From NCBI GenBank assembly GCA_964057225.1, contig OZ059900.1, positions 17,313,638-17,377,637 on the forward strand: 64,000 nt of DNA, read 5' to 3'. Both the position numbers and the translations under genes were made by a program. This document shows positions 11,286 through 24,279 of the stretch, piece by piece (positions within the stretch are counted from its first letter, which is position 1; every line of letters starts with the position of its first letter). Origin of the DNA: Auanema rhodensis (Eukaryota > Nematoda > Chromadorea > Rhabditida > Rhabditidae). The notes below the pieces were generated by a model that was not told the DNA's origin, ran no database searches, and saw only the letters and a program-made list of their open reading frames with translations.

Positions 11286-13679
11286 TGTCAATGAAACCTA
11301 GCTCAAAATTGTTCGTACAACGTCTAGTTCCACTTTCACGACAAAAAAACAGGGGTTAGAAAATTAAGGAAATTAGCATATTCTGAGGGCACGCCCCTTA
11401 TGGCTAATATTGATTAAATCGATTTTTGTTCATATGAGTCGTCAAATGCAACGAATTTCAGCGTGTTACATACTAAAATGAAGCATTTTACATGCTGAAC
11501 ACTAGAAAAATACAAAAACACAGTATTTCCCATGAGAAATATTTTATTATGCTGGAAAACCAGTTTTTGGAAATTTCGCTGTAAACAAGGTTTTGACTTA
11601 CGATTTCATGTGTTCAAACTCATGCAATGTCAATGAAACCTAGCTCAAAATTGTTCGTACAACGTCTAGTTCCACTTTCACGACAAAAAAACAGGGGTTA
11701 GAAAATTAAGGAAATTAGCATATTCTGAGGGCACGCCCCTTATGGCTAATATTGATTAAATCGATTTTTGTTCATATGAGTCGTCAAATGCAACGAATTT
11801 CAGCGTGTTACATACTAAAATGAAGCATTTTACATGCTGAACACTAGAAAAATACAAAAACACAGTATTTCCCATGAGAAATATTTTATTATGCTGGAAA
11901 ACCAGTTTTTGGAAATTTCGCTGTAAACAAGGTTTTGACTTACGATTTCATGTGTTCAAACTCATGCAATGTCAATGAAACCTAGCTCAAAATTGTTTGT
12001 ACAACGTCTAGTTCCACTTTCACGACAAAAAAACAAGGGTTAGAAAATTAAGGAAATTAGCATATTCTGAGGGCACGCCCCTTATGGCTAATATTGATTA
12101 AATCGATTTTTGTTCATATGAGTCGTCAAATGCAACGAATTTCAGCGTGTTACATACTAAAATGAAGCATTTTACATGCTGAACACTATAAAAATACAAA
12201 AACACAGTATTTCCCATGAGAAATATTTTATTATGCTGGAAAACCAGTTTTTGGAAATTTCGCTGTAAACAAGGTTTTGACTTACGATTTCATGTGTTCA
12301 AACTCATGCAATGTCAATGAAACCTAGCTCAAAATTGTTCGTACAACGTCTAGTTCCACTTTCACGACAAAAAAACAGGGGTTAGAAAATTTAGGAAATT
12401 AGCATATTCTGAGGGCACGCCCCTTATGGCTAATATTGATTAAATCGATTTTTGTTCATATGAGTCGTCAAATGCAACGAATTTCAGCGTGTTACATACT
12501 AAAATGAAGCATTTTACATGCTGAACACTAGAAAAATACAAAAACACAGTATTTCCCATGAGAAATATTTTATTATGCTGGAAAACCAGTTTTTGGAAAT
12601 TTCGCTGTAAACAAGGTTTTGACTTACGATTTCATGTGTTCAAACTCATGCAATGTCAATGAAACCTAGCTCAAAATTGTTCGTACAACGTCTAGTTCCA
12701 CTTTCACGACAAAAAAACAAGGGTTAGAAAATTAAGGAAATTAGCATATTCTGAGGGCACGCCCCTTATGGCTAATATTGATTAAATCGATTTTTGTTCA
12801 TATGAGTCGTCAAATGCAACGAATTTCAGCGTGTTACATACTAAAATGAAGCATTTTACATGCTGAACACTAGAAAAATACAAAAACACAGTATTTCCCA
12901 TGAGAAATATTTTATTATGCTGGAAAACCAGTTTTTGGAAATTTCGCTGTAAACAAGGTTTTGACTTACGATTTCATGTGTTCAAACTCATGCAATGTCA
13001 ATGAAACCTAGCTCAAAATTGTTCGTACAACGTCTAGTTCCACTTTCACGACAAAAAAACAGGGGTTAGAAAATTAAGGAAATTAGCATATTCTGAGGGC
13101 ACGCCCCTTATGGCTAATATTGATTAAATCGATTTTTGTTCATATGAGTCGTCAAATGCAAAGAATTTCAGCGTGTTACATACTTAAATGAAGCATTTTA
13201 CATGCTGAACACTAGAAAAATACAAAAACACAGTATTTCCCATGAGAAATATTTTATTATGCTGGAAAACCAGTTTTTGGAAATTTCGCTTTAAACAAGG
13301 TTTTGACTTACGATTTCATGTGTTCAAACTCATGCAATGTCAATGAAACCTAGCTCAAAATTGTTCGTACAACGTCTAGTTCCACTTTCACGACAAAAAA
13401 ACAAGGGTTAGAAAATTAAGGAAATTAGCATATTCTGAGGGCACGCCCCTTATGGCTAATATTGATTAAATCGATTTTTGTTCATATGAGTCGTCAAATG
13501 CAACGAATTTCAGCGTGTTACATACTAAAATGAAGCATTTTACATGCTGAACACTATAAAAATACAAAAACACAGTATTTCCCATGAGAAATATTTTATT
13601 ATGCTGGAAAACCAGTTTTTGGAAATTTCGCTGTAAACAAGGTTTTGACTTACGATTTCATGTGTTCAAACTCATGCAA
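11286..13679. repeat. 7-monomer HOR, copy 4 (M34-M40)
   Basis: This is the counterpart of 4105-6498 inside the second 7,181-bp unit, with the same seven-monomer order. It lacks the private change of M19. Confidence 0.9.
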
Positions 13680-16073
13680 TGTCAATGAAACCTAGCTCAA
13701 AATTGTTCGTACAACGTCTAGTTCCACTTTCACGACAAAAAAACAGGGGTTAGAAAATTAAGGAAATTAGCATATTCTGAGGGCACGCCCCTTATGGCTA
13801 ATATTGATTAAATCGATTTTTGTTCATATGAGTCGTCAAATGCAACGAATTTCAGCGTGTTACATACTAAAATGAAGCATTTTACATGCTGAACACTAGA
13901 AAAATACAAAAACACAGTATTTCCCATGAGAAATATTTTATTATGCTGGAAAACCAGTTTTTGGAAATTTCGCTGTAAACAAGGTTTTGACTTACGATTT
14001 CATGTGTTCAAACTCATGCAATGTCAATGAAACCTAGCTCAAAATTGTTCGTACAACGTCTAGTTCCACTTTCACGACAAAAAAACAGGGGTTAGAAAAT
14101 TAAGGAAATTAGCATATTCTGAGGGCACGCCCCTTATGGCTAATATTGATTAAATCGATTTTTGTTCATATGAGTCGTCAAATGCAACGAATTTCAGCGT
14201 GTTACATACTAAAATGAAGCATTTTACATGCTGAACACTAGAAAAATACAAAAACACAGTATTTCCCATGAGAAATATTTTATTATGCTGGAAAACCAGT
14301 TTTTGGAAATTTCGCTGTAAACAAGGTTTTGACTTACGATTTCATGTGTTCAAACTCATGCAATGTCAATGAAACCTAGCTCAAAATTGTTTGTACAACG
14401 TCTAGTTCCACTTTCACGACAAAAAAACAAGGGTTAGAAAATTAAGGAAATTAGCATATTCTGAGGGCACGCCCCTTATGGCTAATATTGATTAAATCGA
14501 TTTTTGTTCATATGAGTCGTCAAATGCAACGAATTTCAGCGTGTTACATACTAAAATGAAGCATTTTACATGCTGAACACTATAAAAATACAAAAACACA
14601 GTATTTCCCATGAGAAATATTTTATTATGCTGGAAAACCAGTTTTTGGAAATTTCGCTGTAAACAAGGTTTTGACTTACGATTTCATGTGTTCAAACTCA
14701 TGCAATGTCAATGAAACCTAGCTCAAAATTGTTCGTACAACGTCTAGTTCCACTTTCACGACAAAAAAACAGGGGTTAGAAAATTTAGGAAATTAGCATA
14801 TTCTGAGGGCACGCCCCTTATGGCTAATATTGATTAAATCGATTTTTGTTCATATGAGTCGTCAAATGCAACGAATTTCAGCGTGTTACATACTAAAATG
14901 AAGCATTTTACATGCTGAACACTAGAAAAATACAAAAACACAGTATTTCCCATGAGAAATATTTTATTATGCTGGAAAACCAGTTTTTGGAAATTTCGCT
15001 GTAAACAAGGTTTTGACTTACGATTTCATGTGTTCAAACTCATGCAATGTCAATGAAACCTAGCTCAAAATTGTTCGTACAACGTCTAGTTCCACTTTCA
15101 CGACAAAAAAACAAGGGTTAGAAAATTAAGGAAATTAGCATATTCTGAGGGCACGCCCCTTATGGCTAATATTGATTAAATCGATTTTTGTTCATATGAG
15201 TCGTCAAATGCAACGAATTTCAGCGTGTTACATACTAAAATGAAGCATTTTACATGCTGAACACTAGAAAAATACAAAAACACAGTATTTCCCATGAGAA
15301 ATATTTTATTATGCTGGAAAACCAGTTTTTGGAAATTTCGCTGTAAACAAGGTTTTGACTTACGATTTCATGTGTTCAAACTCATGCAATGTCAATGAAA
15401 CCTAGCTCAAAATTGTTCGTACAACGTCTAGTTCCACTTTCACGACAAAAAAACAGGGGTTAGAAAATTAAGGAAATTAGCATATTCTGAGGGCACGCCC
15501 CTTATGGCTAATATTGATTAAATCGATTTTTGTTCATATGAGTCGTCAAATGCAAAGAATTTCAGCGTGTTACATACTTAAATGAAGCATTTTACATGCT
15601 GAACACTAGAAAAATACAAAAACACAGTATTTCCCATGAGAAATATTTTATTATGCTGGAAAACCAGTTTTTGGAAATTTCGCTTTAAACAAGGTTTTGA
15701 CTTACGATTTCATGTGTTCAAACTCATGCAATGTCAATGAAACCTAGCTCAAAATTGTTCGTACAACGTCTAGTTCCACTTTCACGACAAAAAAACAAGG
15801 GTTAGAAAATTAAGGAAATTAGCATATTCTGAGGGCACGCCCCTTATGGCTAATATTGATTAAATCGATTTTTGTTCATATGAGTCGTCAAATGCAACGA
15901 ATTTCAGCGTGTTACATACTAAAATGAAGCATTTTACATGCTGAACACTATAAAAATACAAAAACACAGTATTTCCCATGAGAAATATTTTATTATGCTG
16001 GAAAACCAGTTTTTGGAAATTTCGCTGTAAACAAGGTTTTGACTTACGATTTCATGTGTTCAAACTCATGCAA
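13680..16073. repeat. 7-monomer HOR, copy 5 (M41-M47)
   Basis: This is the counterpart of 6499-8892 inside the second 7,181-bp unit. The order and markers (TTGTTTG, AATTTAGG, ACAAGGG, CAAAGAATTT with GCTTTAAAC, CTATAAA) are preserved. Confidence 0.9.
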
Positions 16074-17440
16074 TGTCAATGAAACCTAGCTCAAAATTGT
16101 TCGTACAACGTCTAGTTCCACTTTCACGACAAAAAAACAGGGGTTAGAAAATTAAGGAAATTAGCATATACTGAGGGCACGCCCCTTATGGCTAATATTG
16201 ATTAAATCGATTTTTGTTCATATGAGTCGTCAAATGCAACGAATTTCAGCGTGTTACATACTAAAATGAAGCATTTTACATGCTGAACACTAGAAAAATA
16301 CAAAAACACAGTATTTCCCATGAGAAATATTTTATTATGCTGGAAAACCAGTTTTTGGAAATTTCGCTGTAAACAAGGTTTTGACTTACGATTTCATGTG
16401 TTCAAACTCATGCAATGTCAATGAAACCTAGCTCAAAATTGTTCGTACAACGTCTAGTTCCACTTTCACGACAAAAAAACAGGGGTTAGAAAATTAAGGA
16501 AATTAGCATATTCTGAGGGCACGCCCCTTATGGCTAATATTGATTAAATCGATTTTTGTTCATATGAGTCGTCAAATGCAACGAATTTCAGCGTGTTACA
16601 TACTAAAATGAAGCATTTTACATGCTGAACACTAGAAAAATACAAAAACACAGTATTTCCCATGAGAAATATTTTATTATGCTGGAAAACCAGTTTTTGG
16701 AAATTTCGCTGTAAACAAGGTTTTGACTTACGATTTCATGTGTTCAAACTCATGCAATGTCAATGAAACATAGCTCGAAATTGTTCGTACAACGTCTAGT
16801 TCCACTTTCACGACAAAAAAACAGGGGTTAGAAAATTAAGGAAATTAGCATATTCTGAGGGCACGCCCCTTATGGCTAATATTGATTAAATCGATTTTTG
16901 TTCATATGAGTCGTCAAATGCAACAAATTTCAGCGTGTTACATACTAAAATGAAGCATTTTACATGCTGAACACTAGAAAAATACAAAAACACAGTATTT
17001 CCCATGAGAAATATTTTATTATGCTGGAAAACCAGTTTTTGGAAATTTCGCTGTAAACAAGGTTTTGACTTACGATTTCATGTGTTCAAACTCATGCAAT
17101 GTCAATGAAACCTAGCTCAAAATTGTTCGTACAACGTCTAGTTCCACTTTCACGACAAAAAAACAGGGGTTAGAAAATTAAGGAAATTAGCATATTCTGA
17201 GGGCACGCCCCTTATGGCTAATATTGATTAAATCGATTTTTGTTCATATGAGTCGTCAAATGCAAGAATTTCAGCGTGTTACATACTAAAATGAAGCATT
17301 TTACATGCTGAACACTAGAAAAATACAAAAACACAGTATTTCCCATGAGAAATATTTTATTATGCTGGAAAACCAGTTTTTGGAAATTTCGCTGTAAACA
17401 AGGTTTTGACTTACGATTTCATGTGTTCAAACTCATGCAA
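16074..17440. repeat. Four-monomer tail, second copy (M48-M51)
   Basis: It contains CATATACTG (M48), a plain monomer, the AACATAGCTCGAAAT/CAACAAATTT monomer (M50) and the one-base-deleted GCAAGAATTT monomer (M51), matching 8893-10259. Confidence 0.9.
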
Positions 17441-20400
17441 TGTCAATGAAACCTAGCTCAAAATTGTTCGTACAACGTCTAGTTCCACTTTCACGACAAA
17501 AAAACAGGGGTTAGAAAATTAAGGAAATTAGCATATTCTGAGGGCACGCCCCTTATGGCTAATATTGATTAAATCGATTTTTGTTCATATGAGTCGTCAA
17601 ATGCAACGAATTTCAGCGTGTTACATACTAAAATGAAGCATTTTACATGCTGAACACTAGAAAAATACAAAAACACAGTATTTCCCATGAGAAATATTTT
17701 ATTATGCTGGAAAACCAGTTTTTGGAAATTTCGCTGTAAACAAGGTTTTGACTTACGATTTCATGTGTTCAAACTCATGCAATGTCAATGAAACCTAGCT
17801 CAAAATTGTTCGTACAACGTCTAGTTCCACTTTCACGACAAAAAAACAAGGGTTAGAAAATTAAGGAAATTAGCATATTCTGAGGGCACGCCCCTTATGG
17901 CTAATATTGATTAAATCGATTTTTGTTCATATGAGTCGTCAAATGCAACGAATTTCAGCGTGTTACATACTAAAATGAAGCATTTTACATGCTGAACACT
18001 ATAAAAATACAAAAACACAGTATTTCCCATGAGAAATATTTTATTATGCTGGAAAACCAGTTTTTGGAAATTTCGCTGTAAACAAGGTTTTGACTTACGA
18101 TTTCATGTGTTCAAACTCATGCAATGTCAATGAAACCTAGCTCAAAATTGTTCGTACAACGTCTAGTTCCACTTTCACGACAAAAAACAGGGGTTAGAAA
18201 ATTAAGGAAATTAGCATATTCTGAGGGCACGCCCCTTATGGCTAATATTGATTAAATCGATTTTTGTTCATATGAGTCGTCAAATGCAACGAATTTCAGC
18301 GTGTTACATACTAAAATGAAGCATTTTACATGCTGAACACTAGAAAAATACAAAAACACAGTATTTCCCATGAGAAATATTTTATTATGCTGGAAAACCA
18401 GTTTTTGGAAATTTCGCTGTAAACAAGGTTTTGACTTACGATTTCATGTGTTCAAACTCATGCAATGTCAATGAAACCTAACTCAAAATTGTTCGTACAA
18501 CGTCTAGTTCCACTTTCACGACAAAAAAACAAGGGTTAGAAAATTAAGGAAATTAGCATATTCTGAGGGCACGCCCCTTATGGCTAATATTGATTAAATC
18601 GATTTTTGTTCATATGAGTCGTCAAATGCAACGAATTTCAGCGTGTTACATACTAAAATGAAGCATTTTACATGCTGAACACTATAAAAATACAAAAACA
18701 CAGTATTTCCCATGAGAAATATTTTATTATGCTGGAAAACCAGTTTTTGGAAATTTCGCTGTAAACAAGGTTTTGACTTACGATTTCATGTGTTCAAACT
18801 CATGCAATGTCAATGAAACCTAGCTCAAAATTGTTCGTACAACGTCTAGTTCCACTTTCACGACAAAAAAACAGGGGTTAGAAAATTAAGGAAATTAGCA
18901 TATTCTGAGGGCACGCCCCTTATGGCTAATATTGATTAAATCGATTTTTGTTCATATGAGTCGTCAAATGCAACGAATTTCAGCGTGTTACATATTAAAA
19001 TGAAGCATTTTACATGCTGAACACTAGAAAAATACAAAAACACAGTATTTCCCACGAGAAATATTTTATTATGCTGGAAAACCAGTTTTTGGAAATTTCG
19101 CTGTAAACAAGGTTTTGACTTACGATTTCATGTGTTCAAACTCATGCAATGTCAATGAAACCTAGCTCAAAATTGTTCGTACAACGTCTAGTTCCACTTT
19201 CACGACAAAAAAACAAGGGTTAGAAAATTAAGGAAATTAGCATATTCTGAGGGCACGCCCCTTATGGCTAATATTGATTAAATCGATTTTTGTTCATATG
19301 AGTCGTCAAATGCAACGAATTTCAGCGTGTTACATACTAAAATGAAGCATTTTACATGCTGAACAGTAGAAAAATACAAAAACACAGTATTTCCCATGAG
19401 AAATATTTTATTATGCTGGAAAACCAGTTTTTGGAAATTTCGCTGTAAACAAGGTTTTGACTTACGATTTCATGTGTTCAAACTCATGCAATGTCAATGA
19501 AACCTAGCTCAAAATTGTTCGTACAACGTCTAGTTCCACTTTCACGACAAAAAAACAGGGGTTAGAAAATTAAGGAAATTAGCATATTCTGAGGGCACGC
19601 CCCTTATGGCTAATATTGATTAAATCGATTTTTGTTCATATGAGTCGTCAAATGCAACGAATTTCAGCGTGTTACATACTAAAATGAAGCATTTTACATG
19701 CTGAACACTAGAAAAATACAAAAACACAGTATTTCTCATGAGAAATATTTTATTATGCTGGAAAACCAGTTTTTGGAAATTTCGCTGTAAACAAGGTTTT
19801 GACTTACGATTTCATGTGTTCAAACTCATGCAATGTCAATGAAACCTAGCTCAAAATTGTTCGTACAACGTCTAGTTCCACTTTCACGACAAAAAAACAG
19901 GGGTTAGAAAATTAAGGAAATTAGCATATTCTGAGGGCACGCCCCTTATGGCTAATATTGATTAAATCGATTTTTGTTCATATGAGTCGTCAAATGCAAC
20001 GAATTTCAGCGTGTTACATACTAAAATGAAGCATTTTACATGCTGAACACTAGAAAAATACAAAAACACAGTATTTCCCATGAGAAATATTTTATTATGC
20101 TGGAAAACCAGTTTTTGGAAATTTCGCTGTAAACAAGGTTTTGACTTACGATTTCATGTGTTCAAACTCATGCAATGTCAATGAAACATAGCTCAAAATT
20201 GTTCGTACAACGTCTAGTTCCACTTTCACGACAAAAAAACAGGGGTTAGAAAATTAAGGAAATTAGCATATTCTGAGGGCACGCCCCTTATGGCTAATAT
20301 TGATTAAATCGATTTTTGTTCATATGAGTCGTCAAATGCAACGAATTTCAGCGTGTTACATACTAAAATGAAGCATTTTACATGCTGAACACTAGAAAAA

Positions 20401-21201
20401 TACAAAAACACAGTATTTCCCATGAGAAATATTTTATTATGCTGGAAAACCAGTTTTTGGAAATTTCGCTGTAAACAAGGTTTTGACTTACGATTTCATG
20501 TGTTCAAACTCATGCAATGTCAATGAAACCTAGCTCAAAATTGTTCGTACAACGTCTAGTTCCACTTTCACGACAAAAAAACAGGGGTTAGAAAACTAAG
20601 GAAATTAGCATATTCTGAGGGCACGCCCCTTATGGCTAATATTGATTAAATCGATTTTTGTTCATATGAGTCGTCAAATGCAACGAATTTCAGCGTGTTA
20701 CATACTAAAAGGAAGTATTTTACATGCTGAACACTAGAAAAATACAAAAACACAGTATTTCCCATGAGAAATATTTTATTATGCTGGAAAACCAGTTTTT
20801 GGAAATTTCGCTGTAAACAAGGTTTTGACTTACGATTTCATGTGTTCAAACTCATGCAATGTCAATGAAACCTAGCTCAAAATTGTTCGTACAACGTCTA
20901 GTTCCACTTTCACGACAAAAAAACAGGGGTTAGAAAATTAAGGAAATTAGCATATTCTGAGGGCACGCCCCTTATGGCTAATATTGATTAAATCGATTTT
21001 TGTTCATATGAGTCGTCAAATGCAACGAATTTCAGCGTGTTACATACTAAAATGAAGCATTTTACATGCTGAACACTAGAAAAATACAAAAACACAGTAT
21101 TTCCCATGAGAAATATTTTATTATGCTGGAAAACCAGTTTTTGGAAATTTCGCTGTAAACAAGGTTTTGACTTACGATTTCATGTGTTCAAACTCATGCA
21201 A
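17441..21201. repeat. Mixed-monomer domain without clear HOR (M52-M62)
   Basis: Eleven monomers carry many private changes and no repeated order: M53 ACAAGGG with CTATAAA; M54 one A missing from the A7 run (341 bp); M55 CCTAACTC with CTATAAA; M56 CATATTAAAA and CCCACGAG; M57 GAACAGTAG; M58 TTTCTCATG; M60 AACATAGCTC; M61 AACTAAGG with GGAAGTATTTT; M52, M59 and M62 are plain. The higher rate of single-copy variants suggests this stretch has not been homogenised recently and sits between two separately amplified blocks. Confidence 0.8.
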
Positions 21202-22569
21202 TGTCAATGAAACATAGCTCAAAAATGTTCGTACAACGTCTAGTTCCACTTTCACGACAAAAAAACAGGGGTTAGAAAATTAAGGAAATTAGCATATTCT
21301 GAGGGCACGCCCCTTATGGCTAATATTGATTAAATCGATTTTTGTTCATATGAGTCGTCAAATGCAACGAATTTCAGCGTGTTACATACTAAAATGAAGC
21401 ATTTTACATGCTGAACACTAGAAAAATACAAAAACACAGTATTTCCCATGAGAAATATTTTATTATGCTGGAAAACCAGTTTTTGGAAATTTCGCTGTAA
21501 ACAAGGTTTTGACTTACGATTTCATGTGTTCAAACTCATGCAATGTCAATGAAACCTAGCTCAAAATTGTTCGTACAACGTCTAGTTCCACTTTCACGAC
21601 AAAAAAACAGGGGTTAGAAAACTAAGGAAATTAGCATATTCTGAGGGCACGCCCCTTATGGCTAATATTGATTAAATCGATTTTTGTTCATATGAGTCGT
21701 CAAATGCAACGAATTTCAGCGTGTTACATACTAAAATGAAGCATTTTACATGCTGAACACTAGAAAAATACAAAAACACAGTATTTCCCATGAGAAATAT
21801 TTTATTATGCTGAAAAACCAGTTTTTGGAAATTTCGCTGTAAACAAGGTTTTGACTTACGATTTCATGTGTTCAAACTCATGCAATGTCAATGAAACCTA
21901 GCTCAAAATTGTTCGTACAACGTCTAGTTCCACTTTCACGACAAAAAAACAGGGGTTAGAAAATTAAGGAAATTAGCATATTCTGAGGGCACGCCCCTTA
22001 TGGCTAATATTGATTAAATCGATTTTTGTTCATATGATTCGTCAAATGCAACGAATTTCAGCGTGTTACATACTAAAATGAAGCATTTTACATGCTGAAC
22101 ACTAGAAAAATACAAAAACACAGTATTTCCCATGAGAAATATTTTATTATGCTGGAAAACCAGTTTTTGGAAATTTCGCTGTAAACAAGGTTTTGACTTA
22201 CGATTTCATGTGTTCAAACTCATGCAATGTCAATGAAACCTAGCTCAAAATTGTTCGTACAACGTCTAGTTCCACTTTCACGACAAAAAAACAGGGGTTA
22301 GAAAACTAAGGAAATTAGCATATTCTGAGGGCACGCCCCTTATGGCTAATATTGATTAAATCGATTTTTGTTCATATGAGTCGTCAAATGCAACGACTTT
22401 CAGCGTGTTACATACTAAAATGAAGCATTTTACATGCTGAACACTAGAAAAATACAAAAACACAGTATTTCCCATGAGAAATATTTTATTATGCTGGAAA
22501 ACCAGTTTTTGGAAATTTCGCTGTAAACAAGGTTTTGACTTACGATTTCATGTGTTCAAACTCATGCAA
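21202..22569. repeat. 4-monomer HOR, copy 1 (M63-M66)
   Basis: A 1,368-bp unit of four ordered monomers: AACATAGCTCAAAAATG; AACTAAGG with GCTGAAAAACC; GATTCGTC; AACTAAGG with CGACTTT. All markers recur in the next 1,368 bp. Confidence 0.9.
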
Positions 22570-23937
22570 TGTCAATGAAACATAGCTCAAAAATGTTCGT
22601 ACAACGTCTAGTTCCACTTTCACGACAAAAAAACAGGGGTTAGAAAATTAAGGAAATTAGCATATTCTGAGGGCACGCCCCTTATGGCTAATATTGATTA
22701 AATCGATTTTTGTTCATATGAGTCGTCAAATGCAACGAATTTCAGCGTGTTACATACTAAAATGAAGCATTTTACATGCTGAACACTAGAAAAATACAAA
22801 AACACAGTATTTCCCATGAGAAATATTTTATTATGCTGGAAAACCAGTTTTTGGAAATTTCGCTGTAAACAAGGTTTTGACTTACGATTTCATGTGTTCA
22901 AACTCATGCAATGTCAATGAAACCTAGCTCAAAATTGTTCGTACAACGTCTAGTTCCACTTTCACGACAAAAAAACAGGGGTTAGAAAACTAAGGAAATT
23001 AGCATATTCTGAGGGCACGCCCCTTATGGCTAATATTGATTAAATCGATTTTTGTTCATATGAGTCGTCAAATGCAACGAATTTCAGCGTGTTACATACT
23101 AAAATGAAGCATTTTACATGCTGAACACTAGAAAAATACAAAAACACAGTATTTCCCATGAGAAATATTTTATTATGCTGAAAAACCAGTTTTTGGAAAT
23201 TTCGCTGTAAACAAGGTTTTGACTTACGATTTCATGTGTTCAAACTCATGCAATGTCAATGAAACCTAGCTCAAAATTGTTCGTACAACGTCTAGTTCCA
23301 CTTTCACGACAAAAAAACAGGGGTTAGAAAATTAAGGAAATTAGCATATTCTGAGGGCACGCCCCTTATGGCTAATATTGATTAAATCGATTTTTGTTCA
23401 TATGATTCGTCAAATGCAACGAATTTCAGCGTGTTACATACTAAAATGAAGCATTTTACATGCTGAACACTAGAAAAATACAAAAACACAGTATTTCCCA
23501 TGAGAAATATTTTATTATGCTGGAAAACCAGTTTTTGGAAATTTCGCTGTAAACAAGGTTTTGACTTACGATTTCATGTGTTCAAACTCATGCAATGTCA
23601 ATGAAACCTAGCTCAAAATTGTTCGTACAACGTCTAGTTCCACTTTCACGACAAAAAAACAGGGGTTAGAAAACTAAGGAAATTAGCATATTCTGAGGGC
23701 ACGCCCCTTATGGCTAATATTGATTAAATCGATTTTTGTTCATATGAGTCGTCAAATGCAACGACTTTCAGCGTGTTACATACTAAAATGAAGCATTTTA
23801 CATGCTGAACACTAGAAAAATACAAAAACACAGTATTTCCCATGAGAAATATTTTATTATGCTGGAAAACCAGTTTTTGGAAATTTCGCTGTAAACAAGG
23901 TTTTGACTTACGATTTCATGTGTTCAAACTCATGCAA
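22570..23937. repeat. 4-monomer HOR, copy 2 (M67-M70)
   Basis: By eye this is identical in marker content and order to 21202-22569. The next monomer (M71, 23938-24279) starts a third copy with AACATAGCTCAAAAATG, but M72 does not continue the order. Confidence 0.9.
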
Positions 23938-24279
23938 TGTCAATGAAACATAGCTCAAAAATGTTCGTACAACGTCTAGTTCCACTTTCACGACAAAAAA
24001 ACAGGGGTTAGAAAATTAAGGAAATTAGCATATTCTGAGGGCACGCCCCTTATGGCTAATATTGATTAAATCGATTTTTGTTCATATGAGTCGTCAAATG
24101 CAACGAATTTCAGCGTGTTACATACTAAAATGAAGCATTTTACATGCTGAACACTAGAAAAATACAAAAACACAGTATTTCCCATGAGAAATATTTTATT
24201 ATGCTGGAAAACCAGTTTTTGGAAATTTCGCTGTAAACAAGGTTTTGACTTACGATTTCATGTGTTCAAACTCATGCAA
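23938..24279. repeat. Truncated third copy of the 4-monomer HOR (M71)
   Basis: A single monomer with the AACATAGCTCAAAAATG marker, at the position where a third 1,368-bp unit would start. The following monomer instead has GATTCGTC and TATTTTGCTG, so the HOR ends here and the 5-monomer block begins. Confidence 0.8.

Larger units (their letters stand above)
10479..17659. repeat. 21-monomer, 7,181-bp super-repeat, copy 2
   Basis: This repeats the full marker order of copy 1, including its one-base deletion. By eye only two differences were seen between the copies, near 6345/13526 and in M29/M50 (9860/17041), so the duplication is very recent or an assembly effect. The copy ends inside M52, where the expected CTATAAAATAAC marker is absent, so there is no third copy. 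The right boundary is approximate. Confidence 0.9.
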
